Origin: Corticicoccus populi
GTDB lineage: Bacteria; Bacillota; Bacilli; Staphylococcales; Salinicoccaceae
Assembly: GCF_042686195.1 (NCBI RefSeq)
Contig: NZ_JBHUOQ010000001.1
Span: forward strand, 1,302,001-1,366,000
Direction: 5' to 3'
DNA length: 64,000 nt
Part shown: in pieces, positions 44,463 to 53,664 of the stretch
How positions within the stretch are numbered: position 1 is the first letter of the stretch
Layout of the letters: each line of letters begins with the position of its first letter
Position numbers and translations under genes: made by a program
Notes under the pieces: model-generated
Told to the model about the DNA's origin: nothing
What the model saw: the letters and a program-made list of their open reading frames with translations, nothing else
The model's database searches: none

Positions 44463-45223
44463 GACAATACACTCCACTCTGCTAGATTATTCACTGCGTG
44501 ATTAGGTTTTACATCTTTTTTTAATATATCTTCAAGAGGTGTAACGCCGGTATTTACATGAATTGTATCTATTCCGCCGTTTATACCTGTCATAATATCT
44601 GTATCATAATTGTCACCAATCATGGCTACATTTTCTTTATCCAGTTTCATGCGTTTTAATGCCGCTTCCAGAATATGATGTTCCGGCTTACCGATGATGA
44701 CAGGTTTTTTATTCGTCGTTTCCATCACAACCTGTACTAAAGAACCGTTGCCCGGGACAAATCCGTATTCTGTCGGGAATTTTTTATCAAGATTTGTTGC
44801 GATAAAGGATGCACCGCCTGCAACAAGCAGTGACGCTTCTTTTAGTTTATTGTAGGTCACATCTGTGTCGAGACCCATCACAACTACTTCCGCCCTGCCT
44901 TCAGTCACATGAAGACCTGCCTTTTCAATCAGAGTTTTCAGGCTGTCAGTTCCGACAACATAAGCACTCTCACCGCTGTGGTGCGTTTTTAAATATTCTG
45001 CGGTTGCCATCGAAGACGTATACATCCGTTCTTTCGATACATCAAATCCCATCTTCAACAGCTTTTCCGTTGCTTCTTCCTGGGATTTCGTTGCATTATT
45101 CGTTAAAAACAAGTAGGGAATATTATGCTCGTTCAGCCGGTCAATAAAGACCTTTGCCCCGTCAATCACAGTCTCCCCGTTGTACATTGTGCCATCAAGG
45201 TCAATCAAATATCCCTGATACAT
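44459..45223 (-). CDS. yutF: HAD-family sugar phosphatase, NagD-like (YutF)
   Basis: A 254-residue HAD phosphatase of the NagD/AraL type. The nucleophile is D8 and the acid/base D10 in LIDLDGTMYNG. Motif II is in FLTNNATKS, motif III lysine in IIGKPEHH, and motif IV is MIGDNYDTDI. It overlaps the 2-hydroxyacid dehydrogenase by 4 bp and abuts yutE. Substrates of YutF-type enzymes are not well defined. Confidence 0.9.
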   Translation of the reverse strand: MYQGYLIDLDGTMYNGETVIDGAKVFIDRLNEHNIPYLFLTNNATKSQEEATEKLLKMGFDVSKERMYTSSMATAEYLKTHHSGESAYVVGTDSLKTLIEKAGLHVTEGRAEVVVMGLDTDVTYNKLKEASLLVAGGASFIATNLDKKFPTEYGFVPGNGSLVQVVMETTNKKPVIIGKPEHHILEAALKRMKLDKENVAMIGDNYDTDIMTGINGGIDTIHVNTGVTPLEDILKKDVKPNHAVNNLAEWSVLS

Positions 45224-45655
45224 TCAATCATCACCTTTAAATGCCGTTACTGTCTGGCCTTCATTGATAAAAAACTGCTCTATACTTGCTTTAAAGCCCT
45301 GGTAGGCTGAAATATGCTTCAGAAAGTCCCGCTTCAACTTCCCGTGGTCAATATTCGTATAATCTCTGGTCAAAATTTTACGCCATTTAAAAGTCTCAGT
45401 AAAATGTACTTTATCCTCACTGGAAACTGCCTTTTCATTTTCAAGTATATCAATGACATCCTGGTAGCTCCCGGGATCTCTTAAAATGAAAGCATCAATA
45501 ATCATGTTTCCGACATCCACTGCTGCTTCTATCAGCATGTGACAGATTCTTTCGAGTTCAAATGTTTCTGCCGTTTTCACTTGATATGACAGTGAGTCCA
45601 CATATTCGAGCCGTGCTGTCAGCACTTCTTTATCCACAAAATACAAATTTGACAC
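45224..45655 (-). CDS. yutE: DUF86/HepT-like protein (YutE)
   Basis: A 143-residue helical protein of the DUF86 family, homologous to HepT toxins but of the stand-alone YutE type. Where HepT has R-x4-H-x-Y, this protein reads RKILTRDY, so the catalytic His is replaced. No nucleotidyltransferase (MntA) partner is adjacent. It starts the yutE-yutF-hydroxyacid dehydrogenase unit and touches yutF directly. Confidence 0.82.
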   Translation of the reverse strand: MSNLYFVDKEVLTARLEYVDSLSYQVKTAETFELERICHMLIEAAVDVGNMIIDAFILRDPGSYQDVIDILENEKAVSSEDKVHFTETFKWRKILTRDYTNIDHGKLKRDFLKHISAYQGFKASIEQFFINEGQTVTAFKGDD

Positions 45656-45796
45656 TCCTTCTCAGTTTCTTTATTACAGTATTAATATTATGATAGCATG
45701 AAACAGTATGTTTAAGGGTGATATACATTCGGGAATTATAATACTGCATTGAAATTAATAATACAGACAATCAGGACTTCGGAGGGGGAAAAAATA

Positions 45797-46084
45797 ATGT
45801 TGGATTTCTTTTTATATGATGATACAGAAGACACTTACACAAGGTATGTGAGTTTTGTCGGGGAGCACGGGCGGTATGATCTCGCAATCATGCAGACGAC
45901 GCGCTTCTTCGGGAAAAGTCTTGTTTTAAATATGCAGAGTAACCGTTTTGGAATTATCGGCAGTGATGACCTTCAGGAGGAGGGATATATCGCACATATT
46001 CTGGACCTTGACAGCGAGCAGGGAAAAGAGGTGGAAACATTTCTAAGTGATATTACTTCTTCTGAATGGGGCGGTATGGAATAA
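45797..46084 (+). CDS. DUF3055 family protein
   Basis: A 95-residue acidic cytosolic protein. FFLYDDTEDTYTRYVSFVGE and IIGSDDLQEEGYIAHILDL match the Firmicute DUF3055 family, which has no known function. The ATG at 45797 follows GGAGGGGG. It is a single gene on the plus strand between two minus-strand units and ends in a bidirectional terminator. Confidence 0.82.
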   Translation: MLDFFLYDDTEDTYTRYVSFVGEHGRYDLAIMQTTRFFGKSLVLNMQSNRFGIIGSDDLQEEGYIAHILDLDSEQGKEVETFLSDITSSEWGGME

Positions 46085-46115
46085 GTAAAGGGCAGATTCG
46101 TCTGCCCTTTACTTT
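46083..46115. terminator. Bidirectional terminator between the DUF3055 gene and yutD
   Basis: AAGTAAAGGGCAGA, a TTCG tetraloop and TCTGCCCTTTACTT form a perfect 14-bp stem. It overlaps the DUF3055 stop codon and lies just past yutD. Confidence 0.9.
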
Positions 46116-46116
46116 G

Positions 46117-46557
46117 TTATCCCTGTTTTTTCAATGCTGCGTATGTCTTACCGGGCAGCGGTTTTTGTTCATTTTCAAGCGTATGTTTACTGCCTTCATC
46201 AGGAAAAACTTCCTGCCCTTCAGTATCTTCATTATCCGTCAGGTCACTGACATCTTCCGGCTGATCCATCGCTTTTACTTCTGCCTTCGTTACTTTCCTC
46301 AGTACAAAATATGCACAGCCGAAGTTGCAGTATTCGAATAGATAATCCTGAATCGCACTGTATTTTTTATCCCGATCTACTTTCTTTTTGTTATCTCTGT
46401 AAAAACCGGCAAGTCTCAGCTTTTCATAGCCGATGTCACCGACGATGTAATCATATTTGTTCAAAACCTCACTGTACTTCTCAACAAACTGTTCTTCATT
46501 AAACGCATCACGGTAATTCTCAATCAGTTCAAAATTCATATGATTGATCGTTATCAT
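46117..46557 (-). CDS. yutD: YutD family protein (DUF1027)
   Basis: A 146-residue cytosolic protein. The N-terminal half (FELIENYRDAFNEEQF ... DYIVGDIGYEKLRLAGFY) and the FEYCNFGCAYFVLRK segment are conserved in YutD. The C-terminal part is acidic and low-complexity. It follows lipA by 3 bp, so it is cotranscribed; function is unknown. Confidence 0.85.
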   Translation of the reverse strand: MITINHMNFELIENYRDAFNEEQFVEKYSEVLNKYDYIVGDIGYEKLRLAGFYRDNKKKVDRDKKYSAIQDYLFEYCNFGCAYFVLRKVTKAEVKAMDQPEDVSDLTDNEDTEGQEVFPDEGSKHTLENEQKPLPGKTYAALKKQG

Positions 46558-46560
46558 TTG

Positions 46561-47481
46561 TTATTCACCCTTTAATAATTCATCACCGATACGCTGTTTT
46601 GCTTTTGCTGCCTCATTCACCTGTTCATCAGCATGATAGCTAGAGCGCACCATCGGGCCTGCCTGGCAGTGTTTAAATCCTTTTTCCATCGCCACTTTAC
46701 GCAGTTTCCCGAATTCAAGCGGTGTATAGTATTTTTGGACTTTCAAATGTTTACGTGAAGGCTGCAGATATTGGCCGATAGTCATAATATCCACATCATT
46801 GGCACGCAAATCATCCATTGTCTGATAAATTTCTTCAACAGTCTCACCAAGTCCGACCATTAAACTGGACTTTGTCGGAATATCCGGATTTAATTCTTTT
46901 GAACGTCTTAAGAACTCAAGCGTTCTATGATATTTTGCTTTTGCACGAACTCTCGGTGTCAACCGTTCAACTGTTTCAATATTATGGTTCATAATATCCG
47001 GTTTCGCATCCACCAGTGTTTTTAAATTATCATACTCTCCCGCCATATCACTCGGCAGCACTTCAATTGTAGTGTATGGATTCATTTCACGGACTTTTCG
47101 AACGGTTTCCGCATAGACTCTTGAACCTGCATCTTTAAGATCATCTCTTGCGACTGCGGTAATCACGACATGCTTCAAGTTCATCATCTGCACAGATTCA
47201 GCCACCCGGTTCGGTTCATCCCAGTCGAGCTCATTAGGAAGTCCTGTCTTTACGGCACAAAAACGGCAGCCGCGTGTACATATTGCTCCGAGTATCATAA
47301 ATGTTGCGGTCCGTCTCTCACCCCAGCACTCATGAATGTTCGGACACTTAGCCTCTTCACAAACAGTATGTAGATTTTTCTCACGCATCATTTTCTTCAG
47401 CCCGGTGTAGTTTTTATTCGTATTTAATCGAATTTTCAACCATTCCGGTTTTCTTAAAATCTCTTCATTTTTTGTTGCCAT
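46561..47481 (-). CDS. lipA: Lipoyl synthase
   Basis: LipA is a radical SAM enzyme that inserts two sulfur atoms into octanoyl groups. The 306-residue protein has the auxiliary cluster cysteines C41, C46 and C52 (CEEAKCPNIHEC) and the radical SAM cysteines C68, C72 and C75 (CTRGCRFC). The ATG at 47481 is 9 bases after GGAG. A TTG five codons upstream is less likely. It lies upstream of yutD. Confidence 0.96.
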   Translation of the reverse strand: MATKNEEILRKPEWLKIRLNTNKNYTGLKKMMREKNLHTVCEEAKCPNIHECWGERRTATFMILGAICTRGCRFCAVKTGLPNELDWDEPNRVAESVQMMNLKHVVITAVARDDLKDAGSRVYAETVRKVREMNPYTTIEVLPSDMAGEYDNLKTLVDAKPDIMNHNIETVERLTPRVRAKAKYHRTLEFLRRSKELNPDIPTKSSLMVGLGETVEEIYQTMDDLRANDVDIMTIGQYLQPSRKHLKVQKYYTPLEFGKLRKVAMEKGFKHCQAGPMVRSSYHADEQVNEAAKAKQRIGDELLKGE

Positions 47482-47565
47482 TTTAGAACGCTCCAATCCT
47501 AATAGTGTCGTCTACACAATATTATCATAAATGCACAGCCAATTAGTAAGACTTGAAAATATTAT

Positions 47566-47609
47566 TCAAAAAAAATCCCTGCCTGTCAATTAGATGACAC
47601 ATAGGGATT
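47566..47609 (-). terminator. Rho-independent terminator after the NhaC-family gene
   Basis: AATCCCT and AGGGATT form the stem base and TGTCA and TGACA the top on the minus strand, followed by a run of T. Confidence 0.8.
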
Positions 47610-47616
47610 GTAAAAA

Positions 47617-49203
47617 TTATTCGGATACCGGCCTTTTGATCGGCTTGTATATAAACTTCGCAACAATATACACACCGATAACCAGAGCAAGTACAGTTAA
47701 CAGAGAAATCCACAGATTATTTGTTGAGCCGAGTACAATATAGCCGATAAAAGCAATCACTGCTGAAAGAACGGCATACGGCAGCTGTGTAATGACATGT
47801 GTAATATGATTACACCCGGACCCCGTAGACGCGAGGACAGTGGAATCTGAAATCGGAGAACAATGGTCTCCAAACACTGCTCCTGAAATAACTGCTGCAA
47901 TTGCAGGCAGCAGCAGGTCAGTTTCACCAAGAGAAATCATAATTTCTCCGGCTATCGGTACTAAAATACCGAATGAGCCCCAGCTGGTACCTGTCGCCAG
48001 TGACATCAAACACGCCACTGCAAATATAACTGCAAGAAACATACTGACCGGCAGATTGGAATCCTGCACCATCTGTCCTAATACTTCGCCTGTACCAAGA
48101 TCACTGATTAAATCACCAATCATCCATGCAAGTGTCAGTACAGAAATTGCCGGAAACATCGCAAGAAATCCTGATTTAATACCAACCAATATTTCCTTAC
48201 CGCCAAATAACTGATTATTCTTTGTATGCTTACGATAATAATAAAATGCTAGAATCAAGCCGACAATTCCACCCGCTATTAACGAATGCGTGACCAGCAT
48301 ATTCTCCATCACACTGTATAAACTGAATGATCCTGCTTCCACTGCACCTGTTACAAGCATAGCAGTAATCACAGTCGCAACAAGACCGACCATGGGAACA
48401 ATTAACGCCTGTGCCGAACTGTCTGAAACAACAGGAAGGTCATCCTGTTCACTTTTTTTAATATCTTCTTCATCAGCAAGGACGTTATCAACAATTGCTC
48501 TTTTTTCCTCTTTCCGCATTGGACCGATATCAAACTGAAGAAGGATAACGATAAACATCATCAGCAATGCAGCAATAACATAAAAATTCATCGGTACTAT
48601 ATATAAAAATGCCTGAAACGGCGTAATGGAGGTAATTCCCGCAGCTATTAACAGCGGCGCGATTAAACCCATTATTCCGGCACCCCAGCTTGAAATCGGT
48701 GCAATAACAGAAACCGGTGATGCTGTAGTATCCACATAATATGCAAGTTTCGCTCTGGAAATCCGGTATTTATCCGTTAAAGGTTTTGAAACCTGACCGG
48801 TCACAAGTGCACTGAAATAATCATCGATAAAAATAATAATACCAAGGATACCGGTTAAGAGTCCGGCACTGCGTCGGTTTTTCACTTTCCCGATAGCCCA
48901 GTTGGTAAAAGCTCTTGCGCCGCCTGACATATTCATAAACGCAATTAAAATTCCGAGCATCACTAAAAATAACAGAATAAATGCATTCCATGTATTCAAT
49001 GCCCCGTCCTCAATAAAAATCCAAATAAATGCATCCCAGACCAGTCTGAACATTCCGGTCACACTGCCGTCGGCAATGATAAATGCGGAAGTGATAATTC
49101 CAGTCCCAAGACTTAAACCTACTTTTCTTGTAATCACTACAAGTAAAAGTGTCAACAGCGGTGGAACTAAAGAAATATATTCCCAGTTAAGTATACTTTC
49201 CAT
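47617..49203 (-). CDS. NhaC-family antiporter, probably a lysine transporter
   Basis: A 528-residue membrane protein with about 12 helices. IFIDDYFSALVTGQVSKP and GDHCSPISDSTVLAS are conserved motifs of the NhaC family, named for Na+/H+ exchange. However, the gene is preceded by a lysine riboswitch, and in Firmicutes NhaC-family genes under this riboswitch are believed to move lysine. I therefore infer lysine transport; a Na+/H+ role cannot be ruled out. It forms a single-gene unit ended by a hairpin. Confidence 0.88.
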   Translation of the reverse strand: MESILNWEYISLVPPLLTLLLVVITRKVGLSLGTGIITSAFIIADGSVTGMFRLVWDAFIWIFIEDGALNTWNAFILLFLVMLGILIAFMNMSGGARAFTNWAIGKVKNRRSAGLLTGILGIIIFIDDYFSALVTGQVSKPLTDKYRISRAKLAYYVDTTASPVSVIAPISSWGAGIMGLIAPLLIAAGITSITPFQAFLYIVPMNFYVIAALLMMFIVILLQFDIGPMRKEEKRAIVDNVLADEEDIKKSEQDDLPVVSDSSAQALIVPMVGLVATVITAMLVTGAVEAGSFSLYSVMENMLVTHSLIAGGIVGLILAFYYYRKHTKNNQLFGGKEILVGIKSGFLAMFPAISVLTLAWMIGDLISDLGTGEVLGQMVQDSNLPVSMFLAVIFAVACLMSLATGTSWGSFGILVPIAGEIMISLGETDLLLPAIAAVISGAVFGDHCSPISDSTVLASTGSGCNHITHVITQLPYAVLSAVIAFIGYIVLGSTNNLWISLLTVLALVIGVYIVAKFIYKPIKRPVSE

Positions 49204-49223
49204 GTCTTTTTGACCTCCAAAAA

Positions 49224-49445
49224 TAAAAAATCACGCAGCATGATAAATGCTGCGTGATTTCTATATCATCATTGTAGCGCATCATCATCATGACAGTCCT
49301 GAACTTATTCAATCCAGTCCCAAAAATTAAACGCGCCCGTTAAATTTTTTCGGCATTCATCCCTTTCAGAGTGGTTCAAACGTATGCCTACTCACCACAC
49401 CTACTCTTGATTCATGCAACCTCTACTTCGTGCTATTCAATTAAC
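49224..49445 (-). promoter_or_regulatory. Lysine riboswitch (L box) with terminator
   Basis: The minus-strand leader contains the L-box segments in order: AGTAGAGGTTGCATGAATC, AAGAGTA, GAAAGGGATGAATGCCGAA, and GACTGGATTGAATAAG with GGACTGTCATG. They parallel the B. subtilis lysC aptamer. A terminator with arms AATCACGCAGCAT and ATGCTGCGTGATT and a T tract sits at 49224-49260, just before the ribosome-binding site. Lysine should switch the gene off. Confidence 0.9.
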
Positions 49446-49452
49446 AGATTGT

Positions 49453-49481
49453 ATTATAGCACATGGAATAATCCATGGCTA
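49453..49481 (-). promoter_or_regulatory. Promoter of the lysine-riboswitch transcript
   Basis: TAGCCA and TATAAT are spaced 17 bp, with TGC before TATAAT (extended -10). The spacer includes the palindrome CATGGA-TTAT-TCCATG at 49462-49477. The promoter overlaps the end of the yunD-like gene. Confidence 0.6.
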
Positions 49482-50807
49482 CAGCTTTTCACTGTATTTT
49501 CGTACGATATCTCTTAAAAAATCAGGCATAATATATTTTTTCCGCGCCGTCTTAAACTGTGGGAAAATACGCCCGAAAGTGTACATGTCCAAAGTACCGA
49601 GTGTGTATATTTTCCGCTCATCAATCGGCACTCCGCCAACATAGTATGCACGTTCAGACTGGATACAGCCGATATTATCCGTCACAAAAGTGCCGAAAAT
49701 ATCACCTCTGAATCCCATACCCCGCACGACTTCATCCTTGAATTCGTGTCTTGCAGCCTGGTTAAATACTTCCTTCAGCTCGCGTCCTGTCAGTTCAATC
49801 TGCACTGCATTAATCGGATGCGGCAGTACCTTGTGCAGATCATATTCTGTTAAAGTTCCGCCTTCAAATGCTTTTGCGATCAGACCGGTGTGGACGATAC
49901 CGGCATCACTTTCCGTAAATTCACGCAGCATTTCTGCAAGTGTCGATATAAACCTGCCCGGACGGTATAAAGTTCTCGGTATCTGACCCATATTATCTTT
50001 GACAATCTGACTCTCAAGCATAAATTTACCGATATCATAATATTGATCATCTACATTTGCCAATAAATCACTCTCTGTTAAACGCGCTTTGCTGCCTGTT
50101 AATTTACGTCCGTCAAATGTTAAAGTTACTTCACCGATATAATCACCAAAACGTCCTGCAGCACCGATTAAAGTATTACCGACAACATCACCGTTTAGGA
50201 AATGGTGATGTGTATGCGAACTTAAAATGACATCAAATTCCGGAAACATCATGGCAAGTGTCTCATCATCGTATTTACCGAGATGTGATAACATAATAAG
50301 ACAGTCGACCTGGTCCTTAACCTCTTCTACCGCACGCATAATCCAGTCGAATGCATCCGAAACCTCCCAGCCGAGCGCACGGTAAAACGGCGTGAATTCA
50401 ACTGTAGCTGCAACAAAGCCTATTTTGATGCCGTTCACTTCTTTTATAGTATACGGATTAAAAAACGGTACATCTGCTTCAGGTTCCTTCAAATTCGAGC
50501 AGATCACATCAAAATCTGCATCTTCATATAATGTTTTTAAATCGTTTTTTTCGAGTGTAATTCCTTCATTGTTGCCTATAGTTGCGACATCACAACCCGC
50601 TTCATTTAAAAGTTCAACATTACCTTTTCCGAGAGTCGCTTCTGTATATGGATGGCTTCTGTCGACATGGTCACCGATATCAACATAAAGCATGGATCCG
50701 CCGTACTGTTCTTTTTTATTTTTAAGGAAGTTCATGATTTTCAAGTAATTATAAAGATGACTGTGTATATCGTTTGTGTGAAAAATTTTTATCTCCAGTG
50801 CTCTCAC
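49479..50807 (-). CDS. yunD: YunD-like 5'-nucleotidase/metallophosphatase
   Basis: A 442-residue protein with the calcineurin-like metallophosphatase domain (HTNDIHSH, YVDIGDHVDRS, TIGNNEG, SSHTHHH) and the C-terminal 5'-nucleotidase substrate domain (about residues 270-420). No signal peptide is visible, so it is likely cytoplasmic like B. subtilis YunD, which acts on nucleotides or UDP-sugars. The start is uncertain: a GTG at 50807 touches the GGGA site, and a CTG nine bases on is better spaced. Confidence 0.85.
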   Translation of the reverse strand: MRALEIKIFHTNDIHSHLYNYLKIMNFLKNKKEQYGGSMLYVDIGDHVDRSHPYTEATLGKGNVELLNEAGCDVATIGNNEGITLEKNDLKTLYEDADFDVICSNLKEPEADVPFFNPYTIKEVNGIKIGFVAATVEFTPFYRALGWEVSDAFDWIMRAVEEVKDQVDCLIMLSHLGKYDDETLAMMFPEFDVILSSHTHHHFLNGDVVGNTLIGAAGRFGDYIGEVTLTFDGRKLTGSKARLTESDLLANVDDQYYDIGKFMLESQIVKDNMGQIPRTLYRPGRFISTLAEMLREFTESDAGIVHTGLIAKAFEGGTLTEYDLHKVLPHPINAVQIELTGRELKEVFNQAARHEFKDEVVRGMGFRGDIFGTFVTDNIGCIQSERAYYVGGVPIDERKIYTLGTLDMYTFGRIFPQFKTARKKYIMPDFLRDIVRKYSEKL

Positions 50808-50865
50808 TCCCTTATCGAAAAGTCACTCATCAGTTTTCTAAAATGAGCAGCAGAAATTTAGTAAA

Positions 50866-51714
50866 TTAAAATAATTTCAGTTGCTTCGGCGACAGGCCTT
50901 CGTATTTAATTTTCATAATATCCAGAAATGACTCTGCATTTCCTGCCGCATGCCCGCCTGAATTATTATTAAAAACAATATATATGTCCTTTGTTTTATG
51001 CTTTAAAATATCAACCTGTTTCTTTAACCAGGCCAGTTCATCAGCATTATAGTCATATAAATAACGTACTGTACGCCATTCTTCCGATGTTCTGTCCTTC
51101 TGGGTCCAGCCGTGGACGTTACGTCCGTGGAGACGGATGAAAGCTGTCGAATCCGTTACCCTGTTCACAAATGGAATGCATCCCTGGCCGGCCTGCGGTT
51201 CATCGCAGATACTGTGAATGACATTATTGTCATGCAGGAAATTCAATGTCCCTTCAGTATAACTGCTTGAGAACCATGTCTGATTTCTAAATTCTACAGC
51301 GATTTTATATGGTTTTATCAAATCAACTGCGAATTTTACATAACGGATATTTTTCGGATTGCATTCAAACCACGGCGGAAATTGAAGCAGTACAAATGCT
51401 AACTTTCCGCGTTGATGCATCGGCTTAAGCATATCGGTAAATGCGGTAAATACATCCTTGATGGAATCATAATGGGCTCTGTAATCACCATGACCTGTCA
51501 TATACTGGTGCGCCTTCACAATAAATTTAAACGTGTCGTGGGTTTCGTCACACCATTTTTCTATCGTCTCCTGACGCTGCACTGCATAATATGTAGCATC
51601 CAGTTCCACAATGGGAAAGTGGGAGGCATATGTTGTTAATTTGTCTTTTTTATTTGTTAAATCGGCATATAATGAGTGATGATCACCCCAGCCGGTTAAT
51701 CCTACATGAATCAT
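50866..51714 (-). CDS. yunF: DUF72 family protein (YunF)
   Basis: A 282-residue TIM-barrel DUF72 protein. GLTGWGDH at the N terminus, VELDATYYAVQ, FIVKAH, VLLQFPPWF, AVEFRNQTWF and FIRLHGRN are the characteristic blocks. Biochemical function is unknown. The gene order with yunD matches B. subtilis. Confidence 0.87.
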   Translation of the reverse strand: MIHVGLTGWGDHHSLYADLTNKKDKLTTYASHFPIVELDATYYAVQRQETIEKWCDETHDTFKFIVKAHQYMTGHGDYRAHYDSIKDVFTAFTDMLKPMHQRGKLAFVLLQFPPWFECNPKNIRYVKFAVDLIKPYKIAVEFRNQTWFSSSYTEGTLNFLHDNNVIHSICDEPQAGQGCIPFVNRVTDSTAFIRLHGRNVHGWTQKDRTSEEWRTVRYLYDYNADELAWLKKQVDILKHKTKDIYIVFNNNSGGHAAGNAESFLDIMKIKYEGLSPKQLKLF

Positions 51715-51863
51715 TTAATCACCTTCTTCTATTTTAGCATATTTGTACGAAGTGACACTTCTATTGAAACTTATAAAATTTGAAAATGTATGTTCATTAT
51801 AGATATTTTACACCCTATACTGTCACAAATATGGCAAGAATATTAATATATTTATTCACACAA

Positions 51864-51897
51864 TAAAAAGCGGCTGCAGTTCAAACCACAGCCACTT
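51864..51897 (-). terminator. Rho-independent terminator after the GH8-like gene
   Basis: AAGTGGCTG and CAGCCGCTT pair on the minus strand (one G-T pair), followed by TTT, about 35 bp past the stop codon. Confidence 0.65.
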
Positions 51898-51930
51898 AAT
51901 TAACTTTTCATATGATTCAATTACATCAGG

Positions 51931-53022
51931 TTACCGCTGATCCATCCGCTGCTCTGCAAGAAGTGGAATAATATTATCAAATATATGTGTATCATCATCC
52001 GTAATTGAATAGCCGCCGTAGTATTCGCTGTCAGTGTCATCCACCCGGAATTCTATCATCCGGTTAAACACATCTTCGGCAAGGTTCTCTTCACCTATCT
52101 CTAGAAGATAAAGTGTCAGAATTCCATAAACTGCGGGTGATTCATACTCCACGATCGGTTCACCACTCACCCGGTCATACATTCCATGAACAATACCACG
52201 CTCAGACATTTCCCGGGAAATAAAATCCAAAAATTCTTCAGAACTCTGCCCTGTTCTCGATAAATGATACGCAACAATCGCCTGATCCACCATATTCAGC
52301 TCATCATCAAACTGATACTCTTCACTCTCTGCATTATAGGATTTCGGAAAGAAACCATTATCAATCGGCACATCTTCCAGTACCTCCATGGTCTTTTCCG
52401 CTGCAGCACTGTCGAGCGTATCTGATTCACCGAGAAGCTGAAGCCCCTCCAAGTCAACATAGGAAAGTGTGACTGACTCACTTGCATAATCATCATTACG
52501 TTCATAATAATCTGTAAAAATCCCGTTTTTTACATTATGCTGTGACAGATACTCACTGATTAAACCGGAAGTACTGCGGTATTTATCTTCATTCCATTTA
52601 TCCGCCGCATTCAATAAAGCTTCTGCGATACGAATATCATCAATCAGCGCATTGGTCGACACGCGTGCCTTCCCGTCCTCTTCCAGTTTCCAATATAAAA
52701 ATCCGTCCTTATCAAGAAAATAATCATTCAACTGGCCGTATATAATTTCAAATAAGTCCTGGTCTTCTTTCTCCAGTGCATAAAGCATCCAGAGACCCAT
52801 CGTCTCAGTTAGTGTCTCCCGGCCGCTGACCAAATCTTCATCAAGCGTTTCACCGTCCTGAATATAAGTTGCGAGTGTACCGTTGTCATTCTTGAACCAC
52901 TTATAAATAAAATCCTCGGTACTGTATTTTGTTTCAATATCCAGCTCTTCTTCATCTCTCATGAAAAACCACCCTAAAATCACTACAATTAAAACAATTA
53001 CCACTGTGTTCAAATATTTCAA
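51931..53022 (-). CDS. Membrane-anchored GH8-like (six-hairpin) protein
   Basis: A 363-residue protein with a signal-anchor (about residues 4-20), then an alpha/alpha-barrel-like region. LTETMGLWMLYAL (E73) resembles the catalytic-acid block of GH8 and LIDDIRIAEAL near residue 128 the aspartate block. YdaJ-type proteins in exopolysaccharide loci are comparable, but no synthase lies nearby. It is probably an extracytoplasmic polysaccharide hydrolase; activity is not shown by sequence. Confidence 0.55.
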   Translation of the reverse strand: MKYLNTVVIVLIVVILGWFFMRDEEELDIETKYSTEDFIYKWFKNDNGTLATYIQDGETLDEDLVSGRETLTETMGLWMLYALEKEDQDLFEIIYGQLNDYFLDKDGFLYWKLEEDGKARVSTNALIDDIRIAEALLNAADKWNEDKYRSTSGLISEYLSQHNVKNGIFTDYYERNDDYASESVTLSYVDLEGLQLLGESDTLDSAAAEKTMEVLEDVPIDNGFFPKSYNAESEEYQFDDELNMVDQAIVAYHLSRTGQSSEEFLDFISREMSERGIVHGMYDRVSGEPIVEYESPAVYGILTLYLLEIGEENLAEDVFNRMIEFRVDDTDSEYYGGYSITDDDTHIFDNIIPLLAEQRMDQR

Positions 53023-53097
53023 CCTGGTATCTCCTCAAATGATTTATTTTTATAGCGGTACAGCGGTTGTATATGTCCGGGAAGTAATGGTCTGCAC

Positions 53098-53643
53098 TTA
53101 TATTAAACTCTTCTTAATATCTTCATATACATGATCCCATAATACTTGGTCTGTTGAGAATCGAAGAACAAGTTCACTGACCTTTTCCTTGAACACTTCA
53201 TTATATTCAGGTGCATCCTTTTCCGGAAGACTTTGAAGCATACGGTTATGAATATCGGCAACTTTTGGTGCGCGTGGTCCCCACTTCGATACTTCCCGCC
53301 CCTCATCATCTATGAATATAAAAATCGGGATAATCCGTTTACCATTTGTCTCATATTGATCCATCAGCTCAGGGTGTGTATCTCTAAGACAGACACTGAT
53401 TTCCATGCCGCTTTTCTCTGCAATTCTTTTTAATATCGGAATATTGAGCATGCAATGACCGCACCAAGGTTCTGCAATCACAAGCGCTTTTAAATTGTTG
53501 TTCTGAATTTTTTCAATCATTGCCGCATCATCAGGCATAGAAAAATCAGCATAAATTTTTTCAAAATTTTCTCTGTGATCTGTCAGTTCGTTCACGTATG
53601 ACTCAATTGACATTCCTTTATCAAACCATTCATTTAACTGCAT
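53098..53643 (-). CDS. Thioredoxin-like protein with CGHC motif
   Basis: A 181-residue cytosolic thioredoxin-fold protein. IAEPWCGHCMLNIPIL places the redox cysteines at C61 and C64. The cis-proline lies in RIIPIFIF. The CGHC centre is more oxidising than thioredoxin's CGPC. An N-terminal helical extension of about 45 residues and a C-terminal helical tail surround the core. Function is unknown. It is followed by the GH8-like gene. Confidence 0.75.
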   Translation of the reverse strand: MQLNEWFDKGMSIESYVNELTDHRENFEKIYADFSMPDDAAMIEKIQNNNLKALVIAEPWCGHCMLNIPILKRIAEKSGMEISVCLRDTHPELMDQYETNGKRIIPIFIFIDDEGREVSKWGPRAPKVADIHNRMLQSLPEKDAPEYNEVFKEKVSELVLRFSTDQVLWDHVYEDIKKSLI

Positions 53644-53664
53644 ATTCTATCTCCTCTGCCGATA

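Noticed and set aside
45224..45655. HepT-MntA toxin-antitoxin module
   Set aside because: No nucleotidyltransferase gene is adjacent and the active-site histidine is substituted.
47617..49203. Plain Na+/H+ antiporter assignment for the NhaC-family gene
   Set aside because: The lysine riboswitch upstream makes lysine transport more likely, though not certain.
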